DNA of 64,000 bases, taken from positions 1,178,001 to 1,242,000 of the forward strand of contig NC_012704.1 in NCBI RefSeq assembly GCF_000023145.1. The letters run 5' to 3'. Numbering within the stretch: the stretch's first letter is position 1; every line of letters starts with the position of its first letter. The notes under the pieces were generated by a model. The model was not told the DNA's origin. It saw only the letters and a program-made list of their open reading frames with translations, and did no database searches. This document shows positions 40,524 to 50,659 of the stretch, one piece after another. Made by a program: the position numbers and the translations under genes. Source of the DNA: Corynebacterium kroppenstedtii DSM 44385 (GTDB taxonomy: Bacteria > Actinomycetota > Actinomycetes > Mycobacteriales > Mycobacteriaceae).

Positions 40524-42395
40524 CTAATTCTGATCTTTCTTCCATCGATCCATGTTCCAGCCGACCCCAACATTCGAGGTGCTAGGCACTAGATTACTCA
40601 CTGCGTTGTGTACGACCACGGCGCGGGGTTCAGCAGACAATGGGATCGTCTGCATGCTATCCCATAATCCTTCTTCCGCTTGCCGACGCTCATCGATGGT
40701 TCCACCGACGAATGTCGAGGTTGAGAAGTACGTTGCGGGGTCAACCGCCTGGAGGAAAAAGTCGGCTCTGTCCGTCAGGGCGGTGCTGTCAGCATGATCT
40801 GCCGACACATCATCGACGGTGACTCCACTCTCCTGGCAGGACTCCCGGATAGCGTTTGCCATGGCGGCGTACCGATCATTCGTGCGGTCGTACGACAAAC
40901 GAACTGTGGATCCCTTCGCTGCCTTTCGGGCCGCAGCGGTGTCGTGATTTCCATGCTTCAGCGCGACATCGCTGACCGCATCGAAGGATGAGCTCGTCGC
41001 CGGCGTCAATCGAAGTCCATAGGCTGGAACCTTCATTGATGAGCGGGCTGACGATGCTTCGGCAACAGCTGCCCGGTCAATGCACTGCGATACCGCTTGG
41101 CGCATGCGTTTACTGGCCATGACCCCATGGTCGGCAGGGATGAGCGAGTCAATCCGACGTGAGAGCATCGTCATCACACCGTATTTCTCCGAATCCACCG
41201 TCAAACGGGATGCAGAGGCCGAGGAGCCGCCGTCGTGCGGAACTGAGAATGCGGGAAATCCCTCATTATCATTCGTGGCTGGTTTATTTGCTTCCGACGA
41301 CGGCATCGATTCGCCTGGAGCGTTAGATGCGGAGGAGGTTGGCGTCGGTGATGAAGATGGAGCAGCTGACGATGACGTCTCAGATGCTGGCGATGTTTTG
41401 GATGGACCTGCCTCGGACGATTCTGTTGTGGATCGTGCTGGCTCAGATGGTTCTGCGGAACCTTTCCCCTGCGATAGACGGAATTCGGAGGGAAGAGCTT
41501 GATCATTATCAACGACTCTGAGTGACTTGTGGTGGGCAAGGTCGCTCAGAGATGCTGAGCGAGGATAGACCACGATGTCATCGATTAACGCCGGATCACC
41601 CCACCAGTGAGGATTCTTCTGAAGCGTTACTGACCGCGTATGTGTAGTCGGATCCTTATCTGTGATCGACTTCACCGAATACGGTCCAGTGGACACAATA
41701 TTCTTAAGATTGTCTTCGTTCAGGAGAAAGCTCTTCTTCCACAGATCGCCCACTTTTTTGACCACCTGGTAGTCCGCAGATTCGAGCGCACCAGTTAAAT
41801 CGTCAACCCCAGCGTGAGACGCAATGATGTGGGAGGGCATAACCGACCCGGCAGGAAAAAGATTCTGGTATCGGGACCCGTATCCGCGGGCAAAATTCAC
41901 CCGAAACTTTTTCTCGTTATGCCGGCACGTAACTGATTCAACCTGTTCTAGAAGAGGATTATCGGAATCAAAATATTCTTTTTTATGCTGGGCAAACCAT
42001 GCCAGGTAAAAGTCATCACAGGTAACCGGTTTGCCATCCGAATATTGGGCCCGGGGATTGATGACGTATTCAGCGCTTCGGTTCTCATCAGGTGCCTGGA
42101 TTGACGTGAAAAGATCGTTATTGACGAAGGCCTGGCCATTGGGCCCATCGATGAAAGCTCCGGGATATAAGCGGACGGATAATCGCGCTGCATCGGAGGC
42201 CTGTCCTTGTGAACTAGCACCGTTAACAGTGGTGAGGGTGCTGCCACTTACGTAGGCAAACCCGGCGTTTGTGTGGTCATCGCCTGCATCGTCATTGGTA
42301 TCGCAAGCGGCTAAACCTGTAACTAATAAGGCTCCCGACATTGCCGTCACAATCTTGCGGAGGTGGGCACGTGGGGAACACGGTAGTGAAGGCAT
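40524..42395 (-). CDS. Orphan family-5 extracellular solute-binding lipoprotein (Rv2585c-like)
   Basis: 623 residues from the chosen ATG. Basic n-region, hydrophobic core and lipobox VTGLAAC give a lipoprotein. SBP_bac_5 features: VNNDLFTSIQ, NPRAQYSDGKPVTCDDFYLAW, NPHWWGDPALIDDIVVY, RQAVSQCIDRAAVAEA. A Ser/Thr/Pro/Glu-rich segment of about 85 residues (~305-392) interrupts the fold. There is no partner permease or ATPase nearby; the same gene sits between secF and apt in mycobacteria and corynebacteria. The start is uncertain: no start has a good ribosome binding site, and GTG at 42440 or 42506 are alternatives. Confidence 0.88.
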   Translation of the reverse strand: MPSLPCSPRAHLRKIVTAMSGALLVTGLAACDTNDDAGDDHTNAGFAYVSGSTLTTVNGASSQGQASDAARLSVRLYPGAFIDGPNGQAFVNNDLFTSIQAPDENRSAEYVINPRAQYSDGKPVTCDDFYLAWFAQHKKEYFDSDNPLLEQVESVTCRHNEKKFRVNFARGYGSRYQNLFPAGSVMPSHIIASHAGVDDLTGALESADYQVVKKVGDLWKKSFLLNEDNLKNIVSTGPYSVKSITDKDPTTHTRSVTLQKNPHWWGDPALIDDIVVYPRSASLSDLAHHKSLRVVDNDQALPSEFRLSQGKGSAEPSEPARSTTESSEAGPSKTSPASETSSSAAPSSSPTPTSSASNAPGESMPSSEANKPATNDNEGFPAFSVPHDGGSSASASRLTVDSEKYGVMTMLSRRIDSLIPADHGVMASKRMRQAVSQCIDRAAVAEASSARSSMKVPAYGLRLTPATSSSFDAVSDVALKHGNHDTAAARKAAKGSTVRLSYDRTNDRYAAMANAIRESCQESGVTVDDVSADHADSTALTDRADFFLQAVDPATYFSTSTFVGGTIDERRQAEEGLWDSMQTIPLSAEPRAVVVHNAVSNLVPSTSNVGVGWNMDRWKKDQN

Positions 42396-42490
42396 TGCCG
42401 ACGGGAACTGGGGACGTGACTTCTTGAATCGCTGTAACACGGGTGGAGCCGATCGTGTCAGAAAATGGACGTACAAAGCGCACTGACGCC

Positions 42491-42506
42491 GTGTTCGTAA
42501 GAACAC
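42491..42506. repeat. 16-bp dyad upstream of the solute-binding lipoprotein gene
   Basis: GTGTTCGTAAGAACAC: perfect 6-bp arms around GTAA. It lies between the secF terminator hairpin and the lipoprotein gene; it may be an operator or a leader hairpin. Confidence 0.45.
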
Positions 42507-42519
42507 AGGATGTGCTGTT

Positions 42520-42565
42520 AAGAAAAGTTTAGCGCCCTTGCTTCGAATTAATGAGCAAGGGCGCT
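42520..42565 (-). terminator. Terminator-like hairpin after secF
   Basis: On the minus strand AGCGCCCTTGC pairs perfectly with GCAAGGGCGCT (11 bp, 13-base loop), followed by AAACTTTTCTT. It lies about 120 bases after the secF stop. The T run is weak. Confidence 0.65.
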
Positions 42566-42685
42566 GTACGGCGGAAATTCTAACTATACGACCGGTTAAG
42601 AAGGTGTCATGCGGAACGCTAAGCCAGGAAACACGATGCGTAAATCTTCTATTCGAAGAACACGCGTTGGATACCGACTCAGCTT

Positions 42686-43924
42686 TTAGTTTCCATCAAA
42701 GGGTGAGTTGTTGCGACGGCGGTTATCGTCGGGACGCCATGACGCGCCGCCTCCTTCACGACTGTGGAATCTGCCCGCCTCGCGATCTCGATCGGAGTGG
42801 TGAACGATACGTGATGAGCCTCTCCTCCGTGAGGCACGTGCGGATGGCTCTGAATCTGAGCTTTCACTAGGAGTGATCTCTGATCCATCACTGGTTACGG
42901 CAACCAGTTCATTCTCTTGGTTCGATGACTCAGCCTTGCGAGATTCTTCGACACGTTTGGTGTGCTCGGAATACTTCTTCTGACGAGACTTGAGCGAAAC
43001 CAAGATTGGCGTCGCCAAGAAGATGGATGAGAACGTTCCTTCGATGACGCCAAGTAGCTGCACGAGCGAGAGGTCTTTGAGTGTGCCCACGCCCAGCAAC
43101 CAGACCGCGACGACCATCAATGCGCCGATCGGGAGGATCGAGAACAATGATGTCGAAATGGAACGCATCATCGTCTGGTTGACGGCGAGGTTAGCTTGCT
43201 CGGCGTAGGTCGACGTAGTTGTCTTTGTCAACCCAGCGGTGTTCTCGTGAACCTTGTCGAACACAACCACGGTGTCGTACAGCGAGTAGGACAAGACTGT
43301 CAGCAAACCGATAACCGATGCTGGTGAAACCTCGAAACCGATGATCGAATACAGCCCTGAGACCACAATCGCGTCAACGGCAAGTGCTGATATAGCCGCG
43401 ATGGCCATATCGCGCTCAAAGCGAACCGTGATGTACAGGAAGATCAGCGCAAGGAAGACGATCAGCGCTAGAACCATGCGGTGAGTAATCGTCGATCCCC
43501 ACGAGTTACTCACGGTCGAATCACCGATGGAGTCGGGAGTTTCTTTACCCGAGGCGTCTTTCGGGTGGTACTTCGAGAACAAGGCTTCCCGAGCCTCGGA
43601 GATCTCGTCGTCGTTAAGGTGCTTTGACTCGATTTCCACATTGCGAGCGTTACCGGAGCCGATGATCTGGACTTGCTGGGCCTCGACCCCAGTGGCTTCG
43701 TGGAAGGTGTCGGCGACTTCGGTCTTGGACACGTCACCGGCGGGCATCGTTATCTTGGTACCGCCCTCAAAGTCGATGCCCAAGGTAAATCCACGGAAAA
43801 TAATGGATACGAGGCAGATCACCAAGATGATGGCGTAAATGCCGTACCAGCGACGGCGCTGGGAGACGAACTCAATTCCGCCTTCACCGGTGTAGATACG
43901 TTCGAAGAAAGGCCGTTTACTCAT
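42686..43924 (-). CDS. secF: Protein-export membrane protein SecF
   Basis: Accessory Sec subunit that uses the proton gradient to pull exported proteins out. 412 residues, six membrane segments, with GIDFEGGTKITMP in the first periplasmic part, the conserved SYSLYDTVVVFDKVHEN and the last membrane pair. After about residue 310 a soluble tail of ~100 residues rich in Ser, Arg and Glu follows, longer than in E. coli SecF. The ATG overlaps the secD TAA (TAATG). Confidence 0.95.
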   Translation of the reverse strand: MSKRPFFERIYTGEGGIEFVSQRRRWYGIYAIILVICLVSIIFRGFTLGIDFEGGTKITMPAGDVSKTEVADTFHEATGVEAQQVQIIGSGNARNVEIESKHLNDDEISEAREALFSKYHPKDASGKETPDSIGDSTVSNSWGSTITHRMVLALIVFLALIFLYITVRFERDMAIAAISALAVDAIVVSGLYSIIGFEVSPASVIGLLTVLSYSLYDTVVVFDKVHENTAGLTKTTTSTYAEQANLAVNQTMMRSISTSLFSILPIGALMVVAVWLLGVGTLKDLSLVQLLGVIEGTFSSIFLATPILVSLKSRQKKYSEHTKRVEESRKAESSNQENELVAVTSDGSEITPSESSDSEPSARASRRRGSSRIVHHSDRDREAGRFHSREGGGASWRPDDNRRRNNSPFDGN

Positions 43925-45870
43925 TACTTCTCCTCCTTCGAGGTATCGACACGCGATGAGCCGCCCGACGATGACTCATCAGTTTCTGAGAGACTATCTG
44001 CGAGCTTGATGTGCCGCCGTACAGGTTGATCCTCTTTGGCGTTTTCAGCGCGCTCAACGTCATACGGAAGCTTGATACCAGCAGCACGGCGACGCTCCGC
44101 AACACGCATGACCGCTCCGAGCCCGTTCACAGACGGCTTAGAGAAGAACGGCTTGCGCGACGCCAGAATAATCAGCGGTGCCGAAACCAGGAACACCACG
44201 AACAGGTCGAAGACCGTCGTTAAACCAAGGGTGAAGGCGAAGCCTTTAACGTCACCAACAGCCAAAATGTACAACACGACAGCTGCGATCAGGGAGACCA
44301 AGTTACCGGACAGAATAGTGCGGCGAGCACGCTCCCAGGCCTTTGGTACTGCAGATCTGAATGTTCGGCCATCGCGTATCTCATCTTTAATCCGCTCGAA
44401 GTAGACCACGAAGGAGTCCGCTGTAGTACCGATACCGATGATCAAGCCGGCGATGCCCGCGAGGTCAAGGCTGTAGCCAACCCACCGCCCGAGTAGCACG
44501 AGGCTGCCGTAGATGAGTAGCGCCGAGAGCAACAGCGAGAAGATCGTGATGACGCCGAGTCCTCGGTAGTAGGCCAGCGCATACAGGGCAACCAAGATTA
44601 AGCCGATGCCTCCTGCGATAAGTCCTGCTTTCAGGGAAGCAAAGCCCAGCGTGGCGGGAATGGTGGTGGCGGTACCGCCCTTCTCGCCGTTTTCACCAGC
44701 GAAGCTGATGGGCAGCGCACCATACTTAAGATTGTTCGCTAAGTCTTTAGCCTCGGCCTCAGAGAACTTACCAGTAATCTGGGTCGTCGAACCGGCGGGC
44801 GTCGGTGACTGAATCGTCGGAGCAGAAATCACTTCGGAGTCGAGAGTGATAGCGACCTGCTGCCCCTGATACTTTTGCGTCACCTCGGCCCACGTATCGC
44901 CACCCTTATCTTTATTGGATGTCTTGAACTTGAACGTGATGGCCATTTGTCCGCTGTTGGAGTCGTACCCACCAGTAATCGGAGAATTGGTATCGATCTC
45001 CTCACCAGTGAGCCGCTGGGGATCTTTCTTCCCCTCCTGCCCCACTAATACTGGTGCCGCATCGAGCAGGTGAACGCTCTTATCTTGGTCACACGTCACG
45101 AGAGGCTTAGCCGGATCATCCTGGCCTGCCAACGGATCCGATCCCTTACATTCCAACAAGGATCCCGCGGCCTGCAAAGTGGTCGGATCTTCTGATTGCC
45201 GATCCTTGAGCAGCATGGCGGATGTTTGTTCACGCTGCTTGTTTTCTTCGATGGAGTTGGCTGGCTTAGCCTCTGGCTTCGCCGTGATCTTCATCGACTC
45301 GGGAATAGCAAAAGCCTCTTGCCCTTGGGCTTGACCACTGCTGTTGTATTGCTCCAACTGCTTCTTTAGCTCGTCGAGGGCCTTCTGGGCGTTATCCGGC
45401 GAAATCACATCCGTTTTTACCCATCGATTAGCCATATCGACGACGGTCTGCGCCAGCTTGCCCCGATCAACTTCCTGGGCAGCAGCTTGTTGGTTAAGCA
45501 CTGGGCGGAACAACAATTGGGATGTCTGTCCCAGGTTCCGCGCTTGAGCGGAATCATCGCCAGGGACAGTAATGACGAGTGTGTTCCCGTCGGTCTGCAC
45601 TGTTGCCCCGGACACGCCCATGCCATTGACGCGGTTTTCGAGGATTTTCCGGGCCTGCTCAAGCTGATCATTGGACGGCTGAGAACCTTGAGGCACCAAA
45701 GTCACTCGGGTTCCGCCCTGAAGGTCAATGCCTAACTTAGGTTCAGGCTTTTTATTTCCCGTGAGGAACACCAGAAGGTACACCGCTACGAGGAAAATGA
45801 CGAAGATACCGATGGCGCGATACGGCCATCGGGATTTTGTGGAGCGAGCTCTGTTCTTCCGGGCTGCCAA
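43924..45870 (-). CDS. secD: Protein-export membrane protein SecD
   Basis: Partner of SecF. 648 residues: first membrane segment at ~20-40, the conserved KLGIDLQGGTRVTLVP, a large periplasmic domain with ENRVNGMGVSGATV, extended by a Gln/Glu-rich portion, and five C-terminal membrane segments with IGTTADSFVVYFERIKDE. I start at a TTG with CGGGAG 6 bases upstream (MAARKNRARSTK); a GTG nine codons earlier lacks a ribosome binding site. Followed directly by secF. Confidence 0.95.
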   Translation of the reverse strand: MAARKNRARSTKSRWPYRAIGIFVIFLVAVYLLVFLTGNKKPEPKLGIDLQGGTRVTLVPQGSQPSNDQLEQARKILENRVNGMGVSGATVQTDGNTLVITVPGDDSAQARNLGQTSQLLFRPVLNQQAAAQEVDRGKLAQTVVDMANRWVKTDVISPDNAQKALDELKKQLEQYNSSGQAQGQEAFAIPESMKITAKPEAKPANSIEENKQREQTSAMLLKDRQSEDPTTLQAAGSLLECKGSDPLAGQDDPAKPLVTCDQDKSVHLLDAAPVLVGQEGKKDPQRLTGEEIDTNSPITGGYDSNSGQMAITFKFKTSNKDKGGDTWAEVTQKYQGQQVAITLDSEVISAPTIQSPTPAGSTTQITGKFSEAEAKDLANNLKYGALPISFAGENGEKGGTATTIPATLGFASLKAGLIAGGIGLILVALYALAYYRGLGVITIFSLLLSALLIYGSLVLLGRWVGYSLDLAGIAGLIIGIGTTADSFVVYFERIKDEIRDGRTFRSAVPKAWERARRTILSGNLVSLIAAVVLYILAVGDVKGFAFTLGLTTVFDLFVVFLVSAPLIILASRKPFFSKPSVNGLGAVMRVAERRRAAGIKLPYDVERAENAKEDQPVRRHIKLADSLSETDESSSGGSSRVDTSKEEK

Positions 45871-46105
45871 AAGAGTCTCCCGTCGTATGAAGGTCACATT
45901 AGGCTCATGTCGGCCTATTCAAACTTCAGAAAGTCTACCGCTAGGCTTCACGCCGCATCGTCTTACCCCGGGGGTCGGCGTTTCGCGTATAGCGTTCGAA
46001 CCAGCATGAAGCCGAAGGTTATGTCATGTCTGCTGTCGATGTACTGTACTCGCGCATCTACTCTGCGCGATTGTCAGTCACGACCGGGCACTATCGATTG
46101 CGATT

Positions 46106-46564
46106 TTACTTATCGGTCGTCGACGAGTCCGTGGAGGCATCGGTGCTGCCATTGTTCTGGGCCGGCGAGTGCCTATGGGAGTCAACAGCAGCCTCATCAC
46201 TAGTGCTCGGCTCGACGGTTGAACCGTGGTCTGTCGTCGTCTCCTGGGGCGACACAGTTGACTGACCCTGGGGCTCACTAGCGGCTGGCTCAGGAGTGGT
46301 TGACGATTCCTGTTGTGCAACTGGTCCCAAAATGCCTTTGACGGCCCACTCAACGACAACCCCAGGCGCAATTTGCAAGTCGAGCACGTCGCCTCGTACC
46401 GCAACGACGCGACCATGCAAGCCTCCGGCCGTCTCAACAGCCATGCCAGGCTGCAGTTGGGAGCGAAACTCCTGGATGCGCTTCATGCTCTTGTTCTGCC
46501 GAACAATTTGCATGATGGGCAACGCCAGGAAAAGGATGAGGATAATTATCCATAGACCGTTCAT
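46106..46564 (-). CDS. yajC: Preprotein translocase subunit YajC
   Basis: Small membrane component of the SecDF-YajC complex. 152 residues: a single N-terminal membrane segment (LWIIILILFLALPIMQIV), the YajC core with LQPGMAVETAGGLHGRVVAV, then a ~65-residue Ser/Thr/Glu-rich tail without similarity. First gene of the Sec run; about 235 bases separate it from secD. I see no clear terminator in that gap. Confidence 0.92.
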   Translation of the reverse strand: MNGLWIIILILFLALPIMQIVRQNKSMKRIQEFRSQLQPGMAVETAGGLHGRVVAVRGDVLDLQIAPGVVVEWAVKGILGPVAQQESSTTPEPAASEPQGQSTVSPQETTTDHGSTVEPSTSDEAAVDSHRHSPAQNNGSTDASTDSSTTDK

Positions 46565-46682
46565 GGCACCATCTTGGCATAGAGCAGGGACATTGAGTCA
46601 ATTCTTTTAACTTGGCGGACTATCTGGTGAGCATCCCGGAAAGCTTTACTCCTGGATAACGCTGTATTGATCCAGTGGCCCG

Positions 46683-47807
46683 TTAGAAAAAGGCACCAAT
46701 TGTCCCCTCTGGTGGCTCCAGCCCCTGATGTTTCCACGCTTCGGCTGTGGCGACACGGCCGCGCGGAGTACGAGCAATCATCCCAGCCCTAATCAAGTAC
46801 GGTTCGCACACCTCCTCGACCGTGGTGGGCTCTTCCCCCACGGCGAGAGCCAACGTCGACACGCCAACAGGTCCGCCCCCATGTCCCCGGACGAGCGCAT
46901 CGAGAACAGCACGGTCGAGACGGTCGAGGCCCTTCTCGTCGACGTCGAACACTAAGAGCGCAGCTTTTGCTGCTTCTACTGTGATCACGCCCCCAGAGTG
47001 GACGTCGGCGTAGTCCCTCACCCGTCGCAGCAAGCGGTTAGCAATACGGGGCGTGCCTCGACTCCGCGACGCAATTTCCTTGGCAGCGTCGGCCTTGATA
47101 TCGATATCGAGCAGACGCGCCGCACGCGTCACAACTTTCGTGAGGTCAGCCGCCGAGTAAAACTCCATCTGAGCGGTGAATCCGAAACGGTCACGCAGCG
47201 GCCCCGTCAACATTCCCGCTCGGGTGGTCGCCCCTACCAAGGTGAAGGGGGGTAAATCCAAGGGGATGCTCGTTGCACCCGGGCCTTTTCCGACAATGAC
47301 GTCGATGCGGAAATCCTCCATCGCCATGTACAGCATTTCTTCCGCCGGACGCGCCATCCGGTGAATTTCGTCGATAAAGAGGACATCCCCCTCCATCAGA
47401 TTCGACAACATGGCGGCGAGATCACCGGTCTTTTCCAGCGCAGGGCCCGAGGTCATCCGCAATGACGTACCCATCTCCTGGGCAATAATCATCGCCATAG
47501 TCGTCTTGCCCAACCCCGGCGGACCGGCCAAGAGAATGTGATCAGGAACAACTCGACGGGCCTTGGCCCCAGAGAGGACCAACTCTAATTGTTCGCGAAC
47601 CTTGGACTGCCCAATGAACTCATCCAAGCTACGCGGGCGCAGCGACAATTCGGCATCTGCATCGTCGCTCTGCGCGGTCGGATCAACAGGACGAATTCCG
47701 GACGCAAATTCGTCATCTTTTCCCATCGTGGGCGCCGGCCCGCCCCGATTCTGGGAACCACCTTTGTGATCGGGTAGTTGGAACTCAGTTTTTTCGATGT
47801 TGCCCAT
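46683..47807 (-). CDS. ruvB: Holliday junction branch-migration ATPase RuvB
   Basis: Hexameric AAA+ motor driving branch migration with RuvA. 374 residues. A ~40-residue variable leader, then [18 protein letters not shown], Walker [12 protein letters not shown], Walker [10 protein letters not shown], sensor [10 protein letters not shown] and the C-terminal winged helix ([17 protein letters not shown]). Three bases separate its start from the ruvA stop. Confidence 0.97.
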   Translation of the reverse strand: MGNIEKTEFQLPDHKGGSQNRGGPAPTMGKDDEFASGIRPVDPTAQSDDADAELSLRPRSLDEFIGQSKVREQLELVLSGAKARRVVPDHILLAGPPGLGKTTMAMIIAQEMGTSLRMTSGPALEKTGDLAAMLSNLMEGDVLFIDEIHRMARPAEEMLYMAMEDFRIDVIVGKGPGATSIPLDLPPFTLVGATTRAGMLTGPLRDRFGFTAQMEFYSAADLTKVVTRAARLLDIDIKADAAKEIASRSRGTPRIANRLLRRVRDYADVHSGGVITVEAAKAALLVFDVDEKGLDRLDRAVLDALVRGHGGGPVGVSTLALAVGEEPTTVEEVCEPYLIRAGMIARTPRGRVATAEAWKHQGLEPPEGTIGAFF

Positions 47808-47810
47808 CTT

Positions 47811-48434
47811 TTAGTTCCTCTCGGATGACATCGATCGCAAGGCGCGCTTCAGAATCTCCGACACAGATCCTCCCTCAGCCGCAGCGGACGTGGCAGTCTT
47901 TTCGGCCTGTTTTTCCGGAAAACCTAGTTCGACAAGAGCTTGAGTAACCGTACCCACAACGCCACTGTCTACCTCGGCCTCCGAATTTCCGCCCACTCCC
48001 GATTGCGGTTCGCTAGCCGAATCTCCAGAATCGAATACAGCTACCTTCGACTTTAAGTCGACGATGATTCTCTCCGCTGTTCTTTTACCTATGCCCTTGA
48101 CATTTCTTAGTTCAGCGTCATCCTCGTCGGTAATTATTCGAGCGAATTCGTCGGGCTTAAAAATAGAGCAAATCGCCATTGCGGATGTCGGTCCTACCCC
48201 CGAAACCTTACGGAGCATCGCAAACATCTGACGGGCCTCGTCGGATTCAAAAGCGTAAAGGTCAATCCCATCGTCGCGAACATTCATCGTGACAAGGATT
48301 CGAGCGTCCTCCCCTTTGCGCAGCGTCCCCAGCAATGAGGGCGACGCAGTTGCTCGATAACCGACGCCCGAACATTCAATCACGACATAATTAAGACCGA
48401 CATGAAGAACCTCGCCATGCAATGAATCGATCAC
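47811..48434 (-). CDS. ruvA: Holliday junction-binding protein RuvA
   Basis: Tetrameric junction-binding protein that loads RuvB. 207 residues: OB domain (MIDSLHGEVLHVGLNYVVIE), two helix-hairpin-helix motifs (VSGVGPTSAMAI and VKGIGKRTAERII), an acidic linker at ~131-163 and a C-terminal UBA-like domain (VTQALVELGFPEKQAEKT) that contacts RuvB. Middle gene of ruvC-ruvA-ruvB, 59 bases after ruvC. Confidence 0.97.
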   Translation of the reverse strand: MIDSLHGEVLHVGLNYVVIECSGVGYRATASPSLLGTLRKGEDARILVTMNVRDDGIDLYAFESDEARQMFAMLRKVSGVGPTSAMAICSIFKPDEFARIITDEDDAELRNVKGIGKRTAERIIVDLKSKVAVFDSGDSASEPQSGVGGNSEAEVDSGVVGTVTQALVELGFPEKQAEKTATSAAAEGGSVSEILKRALRSMSSERN

Positions 48435-48493
48435 AGGGACCCCTTTTCTCTACTCACGATCGTCACACCACGACATCGGCCGCAACTATGACG

Positions 48494-49069
48494 TCACTTA
48501 TGCCGTGAAGCGCTCCAGCCCGGATTCTGCCCGCCAGATAGCCCCAACATGGGAGCACGCCAGCAATGGCAAATAGCAAGCGCCAGAGCATCGGCCGCAT
48601 CGGCGGGACGTGGTGGTTCAGCCAAGCCCAACACCCGCGTAACCATCGCGGTGACTTGCTTTTTATTTGCACGTCCGTTCCCCGACACAGCTTTTTTCAC
48701 TTCACTGGGCGTGTACATATAAACCGGAATATCTCTCCGCGCTGCACAAACAATAATCACACCCACCGCATGGGCAGTGTGCATGACAGTAGAGACTACA
48801 CCACGTTCAAATACACGTTCGATTGCCAGCATATCCGGATGATACTCATCCATCCACTCATCAATCTTCACGGAAATGTCGAGAAGACGGGTGGAAAGAT
48901 CGTCGGATGCGTCTGTTCGAATGACTCCCACTGCGACAGGTAGGACGGAGCGCCCCCGCCCAGCTTGAACCGTGGATATTCCGCACCGGGTTAAACCGGG
49001 GTCAACCCCCATGACGCGGGTCCCCTCTAAGGAGCGCGATCCACCCTTAGACGTGGTATTCACGGGCAC
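48494..49069 (-). CDS. ruvC: Crossover junction endonuclease RuvC
   Basis: Resolves Holliday junctions. 191 residues, RNase H fold with acidic residues in [12 protein letters not shown] (Asp), [11 protein letters not shown] (Glu) and [14 protein letters not shown] (Asp pair); the [19 protein letters not shown] segment is typical. A ~18-residue N-terminal extension precedes the core. GTG start with GGAG 10 bases upstream; a GTG two codons later is also possible. Confidence 0.96.
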   Translation of the reverse strand: MPVNTTSKGGSRSLEGTRVMGVDPGLTRCGISTVQAGRGRSVLPVAVGVIRTDASDDLSTRLLDISVKIDEWMDEYHPDMLAIERVFERGVVSTVMHTAHAVGVIIVCAARRDIPVYMYTPSEVKKAVSGNGRANKKQVTAMVTRVLGLAEPPRPADAADALALAICHCWRAPMLGLSGGQNPGWSASRHK

Positions 49070-49133
49070 TGGATCGCCACTCCTATCTGCACAATCGCCA
49101 ACCGCCTATTCGGCACACGCTGAGGGCTTTCAC

Positions 49134-49886
49134 TTAGTTATCGAGTTCAGCCAGAACCTCGTCGGAAAGATCCATATTGGTGTAGACGTTCTGGACATCG
49201 TCCGAATCTTCCAGTGCATCTATCAGGTGGAAGATCTTCCGAGCTCCAGACGCGTCAAGCTGAACCTTAACGTCTGCTCGGTAGTCCGGCTCTGCAGAAT
49301 CGTACTCCAGCCCGGCTTCCTTCAATGCGTCGCGAACGGCAGAGAGATCCCCGGCCGCGGACACGACCTCGAAGTTCTGGCCGAGGTCATTAACTTCTTC
49401 AGCGCCAGCATCCAGGACGGCCATCAGGATGTCATCCTCGGTATTGCCTTCTTTCGGCAACTGAACGACACCTTTACGGTTGAACATGTAGGCGACGGAA
49501 CCTGCGTCCGCCATATTGCCGCCGTTCTTATTCATCGCGGTACGAACGTCGGTCGCAGCACGGTTGCGGTTATCGGTCAAGCACTCGATGAGGATCGCTA
49601 CCCCGCCGTTGCCATAGCCTTCATACGTAACGGTCTCCCAGTCCGCGCCACCGGCTTCCTCGCCAGAACCGCGCTTGCGGGCTCGCTCGATATTGTCATT
49701 GGGAACCGACGCCTTTTTGGCCTTTTTAATCATGTCATCCAGCGTCGGATTCGCTGAGGGGTCACCGCCGCCGGTGCGAGCAGCTACCTCAATGTTCTTA
49801 ATCAGCTTGGCAAATTCTTTACCACGCTTGGCATCGTTCGCAGCTTTCTTGTGCTTCGTCGTTGCCCATTTAGAGTGCCCACTCAT
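49134..49886 (-). CDS. yebC: YebC/PmpR-family protein
   Basis: 250 residues starting with the family signature [21 protein letters not shown]. The family has been described as transcription regulators and, more recently, as factors helping ribosomes pass proline stretches. Three-domain fold with [20 protein letters not shown] in the middle. Standard neighbour upstream of ruvC. GGGAG 9 bases before the ATG. Confidence 0.96.
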   Translation of the reverse strand: MSGHSKWATTKHKKAANDAKRGKEFAKLIKNIEVAARTGGGDPSANPTLDDMIKKAKKASVPNDNIERARKRGSGEEAGGADWETVTYEGYGNGGVAILIECLTDNRNRAATDVRTAMNKNGGNMADAGSVAYMFNRKGVVQLPKEGNTEDDILMAVLDAGAEEVNDLGQNFEVVSAAGDLSAVRDALKEAGLEYDSAEPDYRADVKVQLDASGARKIFHLIDALEDSDDVQNVYTNMDLSDEVLAELDN

Positions 49887-50011
49887 ATTTTTGTACTCCC
49901 TCAGTTGTTAACACACATGCAAGCCCCACGAAGGGGATAATCGCAACCAGTCTAATACCCGGTCCCGACATCCCCTGCCATGGCACTGCCACCAATAAGC
50001 CTTTTGTTGGG

Positions 50012-50659
50012 TTACGCCATCGATTCCTCGACCATCGACACGAAATAGTCGTGGACACGGTGGTCATCGGTCACCTCGGGATGGAACGACGTGGCAAGTA
50101 CGTTTCCCCTACCGTGACCGGAGCGAACTGCAACAATAGCGCCCTTGTCGTCGTCGGCAGGTACACGAGCAAGAACCTCGGTGTCGTCACCGACTGATTC
50201 GACCCACGGTGCACGAATAAAAACGGCGTGAACAGGTTGACTAATCCCTTTAAAATCGAGATCCGTTTCAAAGGAGTCGACCTGGCGACCAAATGCGTTC
50301 CGTCGGACCGTGATGTCTAGCGCGGATACGCAGTGAGCATCGGGACGTGTCCCCTTAACCTCGCTAGCCAGCAAAATCATACCGGCGCACGTGCCGAACG
50401 TCGGCGTCCCATTGTGAATCTTTGCCGTCAGGGGTTCGAGCAATCCCCCCAGCTCGAGGAGCTTCGACATGGTCGTCGACTCTCCCCCAGGAAGAATTAA
50501 CCCATCAATCCCGTCGAGATGAGCAGGACGGCGTACCAGACGGGACCGAACCCCGAGGCGCTCTAAAGTGCGCTGGTGTTCGATGACACCGCCCTGTACA
50601 GCGAGAATCCCGATAAGTGGGGTTCTCTCTTCGTTACTACTATCCACTCGTTTTACCAA
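50012..50659 (-). CDS. pdxT: Pyridoxal 5'-phosphate synthase glutaminase subunit PdxT
   Basis: Supplies ammonia from glutamine to PdxS for PLP synthesis. 215 residues. [31 protein letters not shown], the nucleophile motif [12 protein letters not shown], and the His-Glu pair in [10 protein letters not shown]. The TTG start overlaps the end of pdxS by 7 bases; a GTG four codons downstream is an alternative. Operon with pdxS. Confidence 0.96.
   Translation of the reverse strand: MVKRVDSSNEERTPLIGILAVQGGVIEHQRTLERLGVRSRLVRRPAHLDGIDGLILPGGESTTMSKLLELGGLLEPLTAKIHNGTPTFGTCAGMILLASEVKGTRPDAHCVSALDITVRRNAFGRQVDSFETDLDFKGISQPVHAVFIRAPWVESVGDDTEVLARVPADDDKGAIVAVRSGHGRGNVLATSFHPEVTDDHRVHDYFVSMVEESMA

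Noticed and set aside
48972-49757. 261-codon plus-strand open frame
   Set aside because: Lies opposite yebC and the start of ruvC; no ribosome binding site or recognisable protein. Shadow frame.
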